DNA from: Carpediemonas membranifera
Taxonomy: Eukaryota > Fornicata
Direction: 5' to 3'
Length of the DNA stretch: 64,000 nucleotides
Assembly: GCA_019828565.1 (NCBI GenBank)
Contig: JAHDYR010000005.1
Coordinates: forward strand, 496,001-560,000
Shown one piece after another: positions 46,801-56,468 of this stretch (position 1 is its first letter; the number at the start of each line of letters is the position of its first letter). The position numbers and the translations under genes were made by a program. The notes beneath the pieces are model-generated. The model was not told the DNA's origin. It made no database searches and saw only the letters and a program-made list of their open reading frames with translations.

Positions 46801-49800
46801 TCCTCTCCGCCTCGAGCAGCGGGTTGAGGCGATCGAGGACGGCGGTGGGGCACAGGTTGACCCCGTCCAGAATGACGCACTCGCCCCGCTGCATCGCGGT
46901 CAGCAGGGGGCCGTCGACCCACTCAAACGGGCCGTGCCGGTCGGCGGGCGGGGGCGCGGACATGCGGGCCAGGCGGACGGCGTCGGGGTGGGCCGTCTCT
47001 ACAAGGAGGGCGCCGATAGAGGCATAAACGGCATCGAGCTCGTCGTAGACGTCCAGCTCACGGTGGACGTCCACAGCCAGGGCCGCCAGCCTGTCCTTGA
47101 GCTCAGCAGCGTCAGCCCCCAGAACCCTGAGGACGAACTGCATGGCGTCGATCCGGCGGAGGGCGCGTTGTCTCTCGTCGATCTGCTGGAACCCACCGAT
47201 CAGGTCGGACACGTCGGTGGCCCCCGTGAGGGTGATGACGCGCGTGGGGAGACCCATGTGGTCGGCAAGCATCGTGCTCAGCGTGCTCTTCCCGGTGGCG
47301 CTCGGCCCGATGACGAGCACAGGCCAGCTCTGGTCCAGAGCCCGGGCGGCGGACGCCATGGCCTCCAGGTTGAGCGGCAGGGTCTCGGGGCGGGTGGGGG
47401 CGGGGGTCTGAACCGGTAGGACCGTGCCAAGGATGTGCAGGCCCGTGTTGGTCCGGAACGGTGGCAGGGGTGGGGCCGGCCACACGAAGGGGGCGCCCAC
47501 GGTGGTCTCAAACAGCTTGCGGGCGGCCACGCGGTCAGACGGGGTCCGGAACCGGGAGATGTAGAGGGCGCCGAAGGCCTCGAGGGGGTTATCCGGGGCG
47601 AGGTCGATGAGCTTGGTCACGTCCCTCAGGTTGAACTCCCAGGGCGCCCCAGACCGCCCGATGCGGTCGAGTCCGGCGGCCGTGGTGGCCTGGGCAATCT
47701 TGGCGTTGACCTCGAGGCACTTGTCGAGGACGGCATGGTCGAGGCCAGGGAAGAGGCGGTAGACGATGGCGCGGAGGTCCTCGGTGGTGAGCTCGGCCAT
47801 CCAGACCTGGATGAACCGGTTGAGGAAGGACTTGGGCAGCCTCTTCCTCCCGCCGCCCTGGGACGCCGGGTTCTGGGCGGCGAACACCCTGAACCCGGGG
47901 GCCGCCTTGACGGTGCCGCTGACGGTGTGGACCTCGCGGCGGTGATCAAGCACAGAGTTGAGACCCTCGAGCACGGTCTGGCTGGCGAGGTTGATCTCGT
48001 CGATGAGGATCCACTTCCCGTGGCGCATGGCGTCCAGCAGGGGGCCGTCGACGTACATGAACGACCCGTCTTCCTGGGGAATAAAACAGCCGACCAGGTC
48101 GATGAGGTCCGTCTGCTCAGACAGGTTCACACGGATGAGCTCGTGCCCCGTGACTTGGGCGATTGCCGTGATCAGCGAAGTCTTGCCGACGCCGGGGGAG
48201 CCCTCGAGCAGCATGGGCAGATCCGTCTGCATCGCACGGAGGAGGCGGAAGGTGTTGGTCTTAGGAGTGGCGGCGTCGAACGAGTAGGGTACCTCAGGCT
48301 GGGGGGCGTCCGCGGGGATAAGCGAGTCGACGAAGAACGGGGCGATGCCGACTCTCTGCTCACTGGGGACGACGGTGAAGTCGGACTGGGGTTCGCAGCC
48401 CTCGGACACGACCACGGGGAGCTCGGGATGGCCATCGAGGACGAGCGCCTGCATGGCGTGGTCCAGGGCGGTGGGCGCGGCCATCGTGTTGGCGAACTGG
48501 CCATGTAGACAGGCGAACATCTCGGTCACTCCTGCGACGTCTCGAACGGAGAGGGTCAGCCCGAGCTCCAGCACGGTGGCCAGATCGGCCTCGAGCTTGT
48601 CCCGGATCTGGGCGATCGACGGGCACCGGTGGACGGCGACCTTGGCGAGGTCCGCGGGACTCGAAGGCGCGTCGACCCAGATCTCGGTGAATCTCGACCT
48701 CAGGGCGGGCGACAGCTCTCTCTTGCCGAAGTCGCCGCTGGGGTTCATAGTGGCGAAGACGCGGAACTGGTCTGCGGCGGTGATGACCTGCTTGGCGGGG
48801 TCGGTGCACTCTGGGATGGACAGCATCCGCTCGGGCTCCAGGACGGAGTTGAGCCGCTCGAGCACGGAGTCGGGGCATAGTGAGATCTCGTCGATGAGGA
48901 AGTAATCCCCGGACACCATGGCCGCGACGAGGGGCCCGTCGACCCAGGCGAAGGTCCGGTTGGGGCCGGCCCTGATGTCCCCGAGGAAGTCGGACGCCTC
49001 GGTGTGCTGGTGCACGTTAAGGACGACACACTCACCGGGCCGGCCGTCATGTGTGTTACACCGGGCAAAGGCCTCGACCGCGGAGGTCTTACCGCAGCCG
49101 GTGGGCCCGACGAGGAGGGCAGGCTCCCGGTACCGCCTGCAGAGCTCGAGACGGCCCGCGAGGAGCCTGATGGGGCCCTCCCACTGGATGTGCGGGGCCT
49201 GCCGGGCGAGCATGGCCACCGCACCCTCTGCGACGGACTCGAGGTAGTTGTCAACGGCCCGGAGGAAGTGGGGCCGGGTCCGGGCGACCAGGGCAGTGTC
49301 GATCTTGCCCTTCTTGCCCTCCTTGGGGATGGCCGAGTCGCCTGTGCCGCGGAGCAGCTCGATGCACAGCGTCCGGCCGCCGACCTGCACGAGGGCGCTG
49401 GCCAGGGCCTGCCGCTCGGCCGCCGTCCGCAGCTTGCCGGACAGCAGGACGAACCCGCGGACGAGCACCTCCCTGGTGGCCGTGTCGTAGCCGCCGGTCT
49501 CGGGGTCGCGGAGCCTGTCCCGCCACCGGAAGAGGTCGCGGAGAGTCATGACCGCCTCCGCACCCCGGAAGGCGTCGTTCTCCCGACGGACCCGCTGGAG
49601 AGTCTTGAGCGTCTTGATCATGAGCTGGTTGACGGATTCGATGACTACAGCCTGCTGGTCCAACCCGGGGAAGCGCAGGATCTCGCTCAGGTCGGCCTCG
49701 CTGTATTCCGCACAGTGTATCTCGACGAACCGGTTCCTGAATGCCCGCGATAGCCTGCTACGGCCGCCGTACGTGCCCGAGGGGTTCTGTGTGGCAAAGA

Positions 49801-52510
49801 TCCGGAACCCGGGGGCGGGCTTGACGGACTTGCCGAGCTCCGGGATGAAGAGCTCCTTGTTGTCATCAAGCAGACGGTTGAGGGCCTCGAGGACGTCGGA
49901 AGGGGCGAGGTTGAGCTCGTCCAGGATGAGCCAGGAGCCCCGCTCGAGGGCTGTGACGAGCATGCCTGGTCTGAACTCGAAGGCGCCGCCCTCCGTGGGT
50001 ACGTATCGGCCGAGGTATTCCTGGACGTCGGTGTGGGCGTGGTTGTTGATGCGGAGGTACTGGTGGCCCGTCATGCGGGCAATGTGGCACACGACGGAGG
50101 TCTTGCCGGCCGACGTCGGGCCCTGGAGCAGGATCGGCTCGTCCCCCATGAGGGCGCGGCACACGAAGCGCATGTTGCGGGCCACGGTCGCGGTTACGAT
50201 GAACGTGTCGTCGGGGGTCAGCGTGGCGCCCTCGGTGACCAGCTTGGCCATGAGGGCGTCGGGCTCAGGCATGGTGTCGCCCGTGAACGGGTCCGCGGTC
50301 ACCCCCTTGCCGGGAGTCCTGCCCAGCATCTGGTCGAGCACTTGTTTCCGGCCCTGGTCGACGGTGTTGGCCTTGACCGCCTCGAGGAATCCGACCCAGA
50401 GGTGGCTGACAATCTCATGGCGGACGGCGGTGCACGATGCGGTGTCGAGCATGGATGCGAATAGCAGGTCGACGCCGTCCATGAGGGCGAGGGCGAGGCG
50501 GGCGGGCAGCAGCAGGTCGTAGCTCCGACCGACGTCTGCCCCGCTGAGGCCGCAGTTCGACGTATAGAGCCCCCCGTGGTATGCCTTGCAGCCGTACTCG
50601 ATGGCGCGACGCAGGGACCGCAGGGTGAACGTCGGGGTCTCCGTCCCCGAGATGACGCTCATGCCCGCGATCCGGTCCCGGTCAGAAAGCTTCAGGTACA
50701 GCTTGCCCAAACGGTCCTCCAGGAACGAGAGGGGGGCGGCCCAGGCGGTGTCGGTCCTGTTGACGGTGAGGTAGTGCCTCGCGATCATGACCACGTCGCC
50801 CTCGGCCCTGGTCTCAGCGATGTAGAGCTCGACGAACCGGGCGCGGAGGGCGGGCGGGAGGTCCTTCTTGCCGGCGTCGGTGGCGGGGTTCATCGCCGCG
50901 AACAGCCTGAAGTCGGGGTGCCTGGTGACCGCGGTGTGCTCGCCCTTCTCCGTCAGCAGCACAGAGCCGCCGTCGACTAGCGAGGCAAGCTTCTCGAGTG
51001 TGTCGGCTGTGGCAAGATTGACCTCATCCAAGAGCACCCATGAGCCCTCCTCGAGCGCCTTGACGACTTCCCCCAGTCTGAACTCGAACGCCATGGCATT
51101 GCTGTCGTGCGCCTGGGCCTTCGCCCGGACCTCCGCTGCCCGGTCCCGCAGACCGACGAACTCGGGCTTCTTGTCGGCCAGCACGCGGGCGAGGTTGAAG
51201 AGCAGCTTGGCCGCCTTGGCGAACTCCCCATCCTGTCGGGCCGCCTTGGCCTTGGCCAGGATGCCGTTGACCTTGGCGCGGGGGTCCGCCTGGTCGTCGG
51301 GCTCGGAGTTGTCCCGCTTCCGCTCAGGTCCGTCCGCCTTGGGGATGAGGTCGACGCCGTTGTACGCCTGAGCGACGGCCTCGGACAGCGCCGTGATCTC
51401 CATGGAGACGTTGACGGGCTCGAACCCGCCCAGAAGGTCCGAGGACGCCGTCTGCTGCGAGAGGTTGAGTACCGCAAGCTGCTTGCCCATGCACTGGGCG
51501 AGGTACTGGACAGCGGCCGTCTTGCCGAGCCCGGTCTCGCCCACGAGCAGGGCGGGCTCGTTGTTCGCCACACAGCCCATGACCTCGTACACGGTCTGCT
51601 CCAGGTGCTTAGTGAGGACCAGGCTGCCGTTGGTGATGGCCCCGAAGTCCGGGGTGCCGTAGTATGGCACCGGGTCGGGCGTCGTCGACAGGCTCAGGTC
51701 GGGCAGCACGCGGTCCCGGATCCTCTGCCGGACAGCCTCGCCGGGGATGAATGAGATCAGGACGTTGTTGAGCTCACGCCACACGAGGCGGGCTACCCTG
51801 TTGGAGCTGGGGCTGCCGTCGAACTGCACGCAGTCCTCGCCGTGACCAGGGAGGGTGGCAGGATCTCCAGCGTCCCTGGCGACACGCTCGATAGCTCTGA
51901 ACAGGTCATGGAGGGAGGGGCCGCGCGTGCCCCGCTCCGCAGTAGGGTGTGCGGGGTCCCGGGCAACCTCGTCGACCTTCGTGAACATCCGCGCCATGAA
52001 GCCCTTAATGCCGGAGGTCAGGACACCGTCCATCGCTGGGAACCGGCCCGAGGATGGGTCTATGCTTGGGAGGATGACCCGGGCCCAGCCTGACGCCAGG
52101 GGACTGTCGGACGGGCCCGTGGCGAACAGCCGGAAGTCCGCGTGGGCCTGGATGCGCATGCCGCCACCGAAGTGGAGCTCTCGGTCTGATATGAGGGGCT
52201 TGAAGATGGCCAGAGCCTCGTCTGGGACGAGCTCGAGATGACGGAGGACTACCCAATGGCCTTCCACTACTGCATTGTGAAGGGCACCGAAACGAGCCTT
52301 AAACTCTCCTGGCTTGTCTCCCACAACTGTAGTACTGATAAGATCCGCGGATTCAAGAGAATCACTGATGTTGAGCGCAATGAGCTCCTTTTCAGGGGCA
52401 TTGGAGGCTTTCAAGAGCCTGATGGCTCGGTACTTGCCTGATGCAGGCGGTCCGCCTACATAGATTGCCGAGGAATCCTCTCCTACGAGCAATTCAAGCA
52501 GATCAGCCAT
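40847..52510 (-). CDS. MDN1: Midasin (dynein-like AAA ATPase of 60S ribosome assembly)
   Basis: Midasin (Rea1/Mdn1) strips assembly factors from pre-60S particles in the nucleus. The single-exon 3887-residue ORF has six AAA modules: P-loops at about residues 20 (GGPPASGKY), 323 (GETGLGKT), 797 (GPTSAGKT), 1137 (GPTGCGKT), 1438 (GSPGVGKT) and 1735 (GPSATGKS). A long helical linker follows, then an Asp/Glu-rich tract (about 3235-3540) and a C-terminal MIDAS domain with DTSRS near 3700 and LLIISDGS. AAA1 has Tyr instead of Thr/Ser after GK and no Walker B acid pair; AAA6 reads LDGVN for Walker B, so AAA2-AAA5 look like the active sites. Yeast Rea1 has about 4900 residues, so this one is short, mainly in the linker. 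Confidence 0.96.
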   Translation of the reverse strand: MADLLELLVGEDSSAIYVGGPPASGKYRAIRLLKASNAPEKELIALNISDSLESADLISTTVVGDKPGEFKARFGALHNAVVEGHWVVLRHLELVPDEALAIFKPLISDRELHFGGGMRIQAHADFRLFATGPSDSPLASGWARVILPSIDPSSGRFPAMDGVLTSGIKGFMARMFTKVDEVARDPAHPTAERGTRGPSLHDLFRAIERVARDAGDPATLPGHGEDCVQFDGSPSSNRVARLVWRELNNVLISFIPGEAVRQRIRDRVLPDLSLSTTPDPVPYYGTPDFGAITNGSLVLTKHLEQTVYEVMGCVANNEPALLVGETGLGKTAAVQYLAQCMGKQLAVLNLSQQTASSDLLGGFEPVNVSMEITALSEAVAQAYNGVDLIPKADGPERKRDNSEPDDQADPRAKVNGILAKAKAARQDGEFAKAAKLLFNLARVLADKKPEFVGLRDRAAEVRAKAQAHDSNAMAFEFRLGEVVKALEEGSWVLLDEVNLATADTLEKLASLVDGGSVLLTEKGEHTAVTRHPDFRLFAAMNPATDAGKKDLPPALRARFVELYIAETRAEGDVVMIARHYLTVNRTDTAWAAPLSFLEDRLGKLYLKLSDRDRIAGMSVISGTETPTFTLRSLRRAIEYGCKAYHGGLYTSNCGLSGADVGRSYDLLLPARLALALMDGVDLLFASMLDTASCTAVRHEIVSHLWVGFLEAVKANTVDQGRKQVLDQMLGRTPGKGVTADPFTGDTMPEPDALMAKLVTEGATLTPDDTFIVTATVARNMRFVCRALMGDEPILLQGPTSAGKTSVVCHIARMTGHQYLRINNHAHTDVQEYLGRYVPTEGGAFEFRPGMLVTALERGSWLILDELNLAPSDVLEALNRLLDDNKELFIPELGKSVKPAPGFRIFATQNPSGTYGGRSRLSRAFRNRFVEIHCAEYSEADLSEILRFPGLDQQAVVIESVNQLMIKTLKTLQRVRRENDAFRGAEAVMTLRDLFRWRDRLRDPETGGYDTATREVLVRGFVLLSGKLRTAAERQALASALVQVGGRTLCIELLRGTGDSAIPKEGKKGKIDTALVARTRPHFLRAVDNYLESVAEGAVAMLARQAPHIQWEGPIRLLAGRLELCRRYREPALLVGPTGCGKTSAVEAFARCNTHDGRPGECVVLNVHQHTEASDFLGDIRAGPNRTFAWVDGPLVAAMVSGDYFLIDEISLCPDSVLERLNSVLEPERMLSIPECTDPAKQVITAADQFRVFATMNPSGDFGKRELSPALRSRFTEIWVDAPSSPADLAKVAVHRCPSIAQIRDKLEADLATVLELGLTLSVRDVAGVTEMFACLHGQFANTMAAPTALDHAMQALVLDGHPELPVVVSEGCEPQSDFTVVPSEQRVGIAPFFVDSLIPADAPQPEVPYSFDAATPKTNTFRLLRAMQTDLPMLLEGSPGVGKTSLITAIAQVTGHELIRVNLSEQTDLIDLVGCFIPQEDGSFMYVDGPLLDAMRHGKWILIDEINLASQTVLEGLNSVLDHRREVHTVSGTVKAAPGFRVFAAQNPASQGGGRKRLPKSFLNRFIQVWMAELTTEDLRAIVYRLFPGLDHAVLDKCLEVNAKIAQATTAAGLDRIGRSGAPWEFNLRDVTKLIDLAPDNPLEAFGALYISRFRTPSDRVAARKLFETTVGAPFVWPAPPLPPFRTNTGLHILGTVLPVQTPAPTRPETLPLNLEAMASAARALDQSWPVLVIGPSATGKSTLSTMLADHMGLPTRVITLTGATDVSDLIGGFQQIDERQRALRRIDAMQFVLRVLGADAAELKDRLAALAVDVHRELDVYDELDAVYASIGALLVETAHPDAVRLARMSAPPPADRHGPFEWVDGPLLTAMQRGECVILDGVNLCPTAVLDRLNPLLEAERTMPLVEKGGYEVVKADERFKIILLMDPIYGEISRAIRNRSMEIYLSPADRSRMLTIAADFGLGPGALDALSAVSPYSAQADVIRYLRALQFLRRVGPDRQAVATALRTVTDIAPDPAVLDVVLGTGNSTPFHLRPHGKDGWTWVAAESYKALCQRFMEDGDATVTSPDGVLAHSMTLIARPDVSVFGSTPLDARRREIASTSEAIAEGMHPLLAKLWAVVAASTRLTDVSQAFGVLTALTALYPSIPDSIAGTHFTLPDEIKGALDGYQRIGGLAIIAHPQPVLFSDALRIPGGPQERRVALRGLVTGRLTPAVREALEDPSVVGSARALAFGLLQLASIDGAGDRLADPKAVVSDVARLWGRVLMPLASSVRTAPLMGHTARRDLAAKLVGTADIAAFSLDKLHDAIATHAAKLGVTPGDLLSTTRPRAVGGTEDVIADPLLLLGAQATVFGDMAAAVSAMARVWVDQGAALMGCEAAFTEPAASLLTVAGEVPEPSLVPAREAGVVSLRLLHNALSVVAGTGAIDVFFLQTWLNALHGLQDYAVAVAPALCQILASSAPTTPTPTPVGRLLSCPTAADLDAGLLAALEPIKAAELRYPRPSRFNFTDAFPDLSAEEMRRRVRVDPSVVPLLSAVIAAVIAKGESPFPVMRVLARLSGFVHTWGLVFEAKDRKSYEQKGDNGVIGKDATDEEELRIFGDDSDDEDNHDEDSEDKPRSGPRWYSLRAMQGHIAAMSEAIFRVLEGDTVIPANLPGLASLDNVATPAEDEAVFIAAARLAEPTSSNAPEESAAAPFAFPPQPPRPQLAGPEVAQVVEVLCALRARAVAIQEQYDADFGSDGSKYQIQAVVDLIDKVVGLPADTLLQAMVDHLHSLYTECIEHDRLAALNGKAAVERAGMASHTGPLLTLATALSVRLRACQRGLRTLSDADAWSSVLREYPTLIEATVNNTVLSDGGVLVAASRFARSGVASQWPARLASIRALGMQLATEPDHCRLAGVFEGLYRAHMVFEEPFRRHYAELKGPGTRLLEDALELSKYDLTRDRGEVKAQAIKQSQAKTRRDIASAVASIRGSTSEPIDMFLGDVDGRTMTFDREGLAAIVGDLSPVAVDLADRWEAVRTHKEDVSVRARLVKALRGAVRATGLPRVPFNTREPEDVGKIYTGLAELLACDAPAHRALLQRLQYTLLLVFSPWDDVFMAGRISEGTDTPMLHVLQAVNGLLVSLPALMARVAPPPSPTPDPARLARLRLEQVAAVRTDVARDAIDRGTVDALPALIAGPITRLLAETEPQHRQPSDAEAPVPADTLGPTLSLALTMAAMLVSMVHEDVLEHIPEEELEDDGEEEEEEAGEGAGLADGKGTGKDISDEIEHEDELDQVQDDKEQDDGDVSDGGVEMERDIDGKEQDVEVDENEEDENDDEEEQEDIDERMDDDMSGGEQEEQREWAEDDLDDGDASGSDRELDGEADLIGESEEEEDIDFDQAEHADDEPEPDEAADESDDGLDDDAPEVDTEDDDENGRERLELDDVSDLDDDDEDMEQAEQEVAPPEPEPESDVDEEMEADEVAGEGDADHNASDDDQDEAYGQDTQHADTGKGSDEEDGGQGDDGEVEREVQQVNLLDAEPDDQEDQDVEMDGDAAQSDTGEEAVAEARRGQHEINREHDRADQEQPDPEAEAPTIAQAERTQAFNIKVGAVQLTRADGAALQHVPTEVSIHDGVDAAGYAAIRNRVQPGIHRLTEQLSTVLEPTERSQLVGNFRTGKRLSMRRLVQFVASQYVQNNIWLRRTKPAKRDYSVVIAVDTSRSMQASADLAKEALVLLTSALNALETGPVCVVGFGEGAEVYHPLEQLLPDAHLPGILDRVKFEDKTTDFAGMLDAASSIFDSAGPRQVLLIISDGSILQDEAAVASKVRGLISKGVLPLLIALNKGDLVDRIRITFANGAIQRTPVLDMYPFPYYILLGDSSRLPDVTADALRQCFDALASTI

Positions 52511-52671
52511 TGCGTGCAGTTTAAAGTCAAATCATTTGATTTGGTCAAGCGAGAGGCCGCATGCCGAACAGGGATGGTCTAATAGGGTCTACCAGACTGC
52601 TAGGGCCGCTGTTTGTCGATCTTAGATTCCGCACTTTTCGTATCATTCGTGTCGCTTTCTAATACTCAGAG
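52511..52671. promoter_or_regulatory. Shared intergenic region between divergent genes
   Basis: 161 bp separate the starts of midasin (minus) and the membrane protein gene (plus), so any promoter elements must be compact or bidirectional. No clear TATA box is seen. Confidence 0.35.
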
Positions 52672-54633
52672 ATGAGCGATATAGAGCAGTTGGACGTCAA
52701 ACCGCCACGTGCCACACTGTTTTCCCGCGCATACTCCTATGATATATCCATTGTTATGCTCCTCTTTAGCCTTTCTAGTCTAATTGGCCTCATTCAGAAC
52801 ATTCTGTGGGTCCTCATCGATCTATCGCCATCTATCATCTTCTCTGGCGCAGGAATTAGCCGCTTCATGTACGCTTTCATCTCCGGCATCAACTGCCTTC
52901 TTTCTTCCGCGTATTGCATGGGCGGCCCCCTACGATACAAGCACCGCGTCGCCATTGGCGTCCTCGCAACGCAGTCCGTGCTTAATGTACTTGCGTTCAT
53001 CGCCAACATGATCACGCTCGGCATCGGGCTGACGGACTACCTGTCCAAAGGCAACATCCCGTCCACGGCCACCGCATTCGCCGAGATCATCATGTGGACG
53101 GTGTACGACGGCTTCTTCACCGTCCTCCCGGTCGTCCTCATCATCACCCGCCATGCCCGCCGCCTCCAGCCGTGCGTGTGGGGGCTCCCCTTCAACTACC
53201 GCCTGTACCTCGCCATCCCGGCCCTGGCCGTCCTGGGGGCCCTCGAGCTGGCACAGCTGCAGATGGACCCGATCTACCTCAACTCGTCGAGCTCTATAGA
53301 GATCATTATGGCTGTCATCGGCGTCTTTGTCGCCGTCGGGCTCTCCATTGCCGCCAACATCATTCCAGGGCCACGGGACGGTTCTCGTCTCTCCCTAGTA
53401 ACAAGGGAGGCGTCCCTCCTCATCCTGGGCGCCGTGGCGACGTGCGTGTCGTTCCTGCTCCGACTGATCGACACGGCCGAGACGCACGCCGTGATCGATT
53501 ACACCATCCTCATCGTCCAGGCCGTGTCGGGCATCACGGTCGTCGGCGCAATGTACGCGGCCGCTGCCAGTGCCCTGCCCTCGATCATGCAGCCTGTGGT
53601 GATGTCTGCAGTCCCGGCGGGCGTCATGGTGCTCCAGCCGACGATGAACAACGCGTACTTCATCCTGCTGTCCCGGACGAGTGAAGACGGTGTCGCCCGC
53701 CCCGTCCAGGTCATGGCGGGCCTGGTCTACATCGCCCTCGTCCCCGTCGCCACCGCCGTCGCAGTCCTCACCCTCACCCCGGGCCAGAAGAGGCTCGCCA
53801 AGGACCGCGATGACGAGGCCTTCACACACACACAGCACCAGCAGTCTGTGAACGCCTTCCTGGCGTCCCTGGCTGTCGAGGCGGACGTCCAGACGGCCCA
53901 GCATCAGCAGGTCTCTGTCATGGTCGTTGTGTGCGTGGGGCTCATCCTCTCGTCGATGTCGTTCACGGCGTCCAAGAAGGCCGGCATGGACGTCTGCCGC
54001 GACCTCTGGGGCTCCCTCGGGCCCACCCAGACTGGCCCCAACTATGCCATCATCGAGTACTACCACTCGACAGACGCCATGACGCAGGTCGCCGGGAGGT
54101 TCCTGGGGACGTTCTCCGTGCTTTTCCTGTGGGGCGGGTCTGTTGCCAGCATGGCGGCCATCGGCATCGTACTCAGTTTCATCCCGACCATCGCAATCAT
54201 CATTGCCAAGGCCCTCGACAACGTTGCCGCCCAGACGTTCGCCCTCGTCGTCGGGCAGTCCTCGATCGACCTGTTCATGACGTCCATGATCATTGGGTGC
54301 ACGTCCGTCATCCGGGACGTCAACCGGGAGACCCTGCTCACAGGCGTCCACATCCTCGCTGTCGAGCACATCGGGTACACGTGCGGAGGCTTCATTCACG
54401 ACTTCGTCATCTCTATCGGCGACGGCAGGGTCGACGGCAGCGTCCTCATCGGCTTCGGCTTTTTCCGCGTGATTGCAGCCAGTGCGCTGCTGGCCCACCC
54501 ATTCTTCTGGGTCGGCAGGGCAGGCCGGAAGTCATATGCCCATCTTGCCAGAGAGCGGGCGAGCCAATGGGTCAAGGACTTGGGCCGAAGGATGGTGGCG
54601 CACAGGGGCTTCGAGGTGATGGACGACCTGTAG
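52672..54633 (+). CDS. Polytopic membrane protein of unknown function
   Basis: A 653-residue ORF, ATG at 52672, with no intron. It has roughly 12-14 hydrophobic segments, for example IVMLLFSLSSLIGLIQNIL, VLNVLAFIANMITLGIGL, LYLAIPALAVLGALEL, IIMAVIGVFVAVGLSIAA and IGIVLSFIPTIAIIIAK. A hydrophilic loop with a His/Gln stretch lies near the middle (about residues 385-410). There is no cleavable signal peptide, and the C-terminal tail is Arg-rich. I do not recognise a transporter signature. A multispan transporter or a lineage-specific membrane protein is possible. It is divergent from midasin. Confidence 0.75.
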   Translation: MSDIEQLDVKPPRATLFSRAYSYDISIVMLLFSLSSLIGLIQNILWVLIDLSPSIIFSGAGISRFMYAFISGINCLLSSAYCMGGPLRYKHRVAIGVLATQSVLNVLAFIANMITLGIGLTDYLSKGNIPSTATAFAEIIMWTVYDGFFTVLPVVLIITRHARRLQPCVWGLPFNYRLYLAIPALAVLGALELAQLQMDPIYLNSSSSIEIIMAVIGVFVAVGLSIAANIIPGPRDGSRLSLVTREASLLILGAVATCVSFLLRLIDTAETHAVIDYTILIVQAVSGITVVGAMYAAAASALPSIMQPVVMSAVPAGVMVLQPTMNNAYFILLSRTSEDGVARPVQVMAGLVYIALVPVATAVAVLTLTPGQKRLAKDRDDEAFTHTQHQQSVNAFLASLAVEADVQTAQHQQVSVMVVVCVGLILSSMSFTASKKAGMDVCRDLWGSLGPTQTGPNYAIIEYYHSTDAMTQVAGRFLGTFSVLFLWGGSVASMAAIGIVLSFIPTIAIIIAKALDNVAAQTFALVVGQSSIDLFMTSMIIGCTSVIRDVNRETLLTGVHILAVEHIGYTCGGFIHDFVISIGDGRVDGSVLIGFGFFRVIAASALLAHPFFWVGRAGRKSYAHLARERASQWVKDLGRRMVAHRGFEVMDDL

Positions 54634-54717
54634 ACATGGGCCGTACTTATTGTATGTTCATAAAGCTAGATTACGGATAGGCCGGTCTGGTTCTGTCAAC
54701 GGCATCGAGCGACGACG

Positions 54718-56468
54718 ATGAGAAGTCACCCGGCAGTACAGCAGCTGGACGACCATATTGATGGCGTTGAGAGTGGAATGGAGCATATAAGCGCCGCGAT
54801 ACTCACAAATGAGGACATTGATGCCCGCATCGCCCGCCTGGACGCCATACGCGCCAGACTCGTTGCAAAGCGCTCTTCCGAGACCAAGGGCCACAGAGAC
54901 GTCCAACGTGAGACTATGATTGCGTTGTACTCACGCATTCCGAGCGAGTGTGATGAAATGCCTGGTGATATTCCATCGCTCTTACGCGACGCAATCTTAC
55001 ACGAGTTCGGCGAGGAGCTGGCGTCACAGGCGACAAGCACCAGCCATAGCACCATCGAAGAGGCGGCTGACACGCTTTCTGCCCTCGAACTCCACCATCA
55101 CAGCGCGATGACCTTCGTCGGCCGGGTCATCACCATACTCGACGGCATGCCCGAGCTGAGCATGAACAGGCCCCTGGCACCCGGTGAGGACCTCCCGCCC
55201 CGCATCTTCACGCTTCTCCAGGGCTCGGTGTGGGCGTGTCTGATGGGAGCTGGGGCCAACCCTGACCTCGAGCACAGGGTGCTGAAGAAGGCTGGAGAAG
55301 AATGGCCAAATGAGAGCAAGATGCATGAAAAGATCCGTAACGCCCTGACACCCGAGGCCAAGTGTCTCTGGTTCCTCTGTAAGAAGTTCTTCTTCACATG
55401 GAATGCCGCCGAGAAGGACGGCGAGAGCAAGCTGGTCACATCAATAGATGACACCGGCGGATGGTCCTACATCCACCGCCTGTACATGGGCCGACTCTTC
55501 ATGTTCAAGACGGACCGGGACGCCACCTTCACCAGGGCCAGTGAATGCCCCCCATCGTCGAGGTCTACGACTGCAACTGGACCTACATCGCACAGACAGC
55601 AAAGGGCCTGTGGGGCTGGGGCGAGAACGAGTGGGGCCAGCTGGGGTTCGAGGCGACGGGCCCGTTCCTCGACCCGACCCGCCTCACATTTACCGCCTGT
55701 CCCAAGGTCACCGAGCTCGAGGCCAGCCTGCCCCCCTGGGAGAAGCACCGCCTTGTTTCCAGCATCACACTGCAGTACTACCGCACCGCCATCCTCACTG
55801 TCGGGGGCGCTGTCATGGCTGGTCTGGCCAGCGAGCGGTTTGTCGGCCTGACCGAGTCTAGTAACCTCTTCCAGCCGGTCGCTACCCCTGCTGGATTCTT
55901 CCCAGACCGCATTATGGAGAACAACAGCACCATAGTCCTCTCCATGGGCGATCGGCAAGTCATCAGTGGGAGCAACGATTATGGTCAGCTGGGACTCGGG
56001 CACACCCATCAAATGACTGGGTTCGAGGCGCTGCCCTTCAGGGTCGACCAGATCATGCCCTTTCATTATTCCACCGAGTTCAACGTCTTCCTCAGCGGCG
56101 GCCAACTTCTCTTCACTGGCCTCGTGACCGCCCCGACAGTGCTGTCTGGCCTGCTGCCCGGATTTTCCAAGGATGACGACTGCCTCACAGCCACGCCGTT
56201 GCGGTTCCCGGAGTCGGCGAGGGCTTTCTGTTGCTACGACAACAAGCTTATCTGGGTGAGCGAAGGCCGGACACACGTCAGCCACACCATGGCTGATGGT
56301 CCAGGCCGGACGTTCACAGTGCCATTTGAGGTTGTGGCCGTTGCCGACTCAGCGCCCATCCGTCTCCGCCACGCCTCTGGCCAGTGGTTCAGCGCTGATA
56401 TGGCCGAGTGCGACGTGCCTGTAGCGTGGGCGACCATCACCCCAGTCAGTGTAGACGCGTGGGTTTAG
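54718..56468 (+). CDS. RCC1-repeat-like protein (one frameshift at a C run)
   Basis: The N-terminal 277 codons (54718 to about 55548) are helical, possibly coiled-coil. The continuation is in another register (55545-56468) and contains RCC1-type blades: LWGWGENEWGQLGF and VISGSNDYGQLGLGHTHQ. The registers meet at a run of six C (55548-55553), and one extra base would join them into about 583 residues. The join is natural (FMFKTDRDATFTRASE leads into PPIVEVYDCNW). I read this as one gene with a sequencing error or a recent frameshift. RCC1 propellers serve as exchange factors or scaffolds; this one has few clear repeats and its partner is unknown. Confidence 0.7.
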
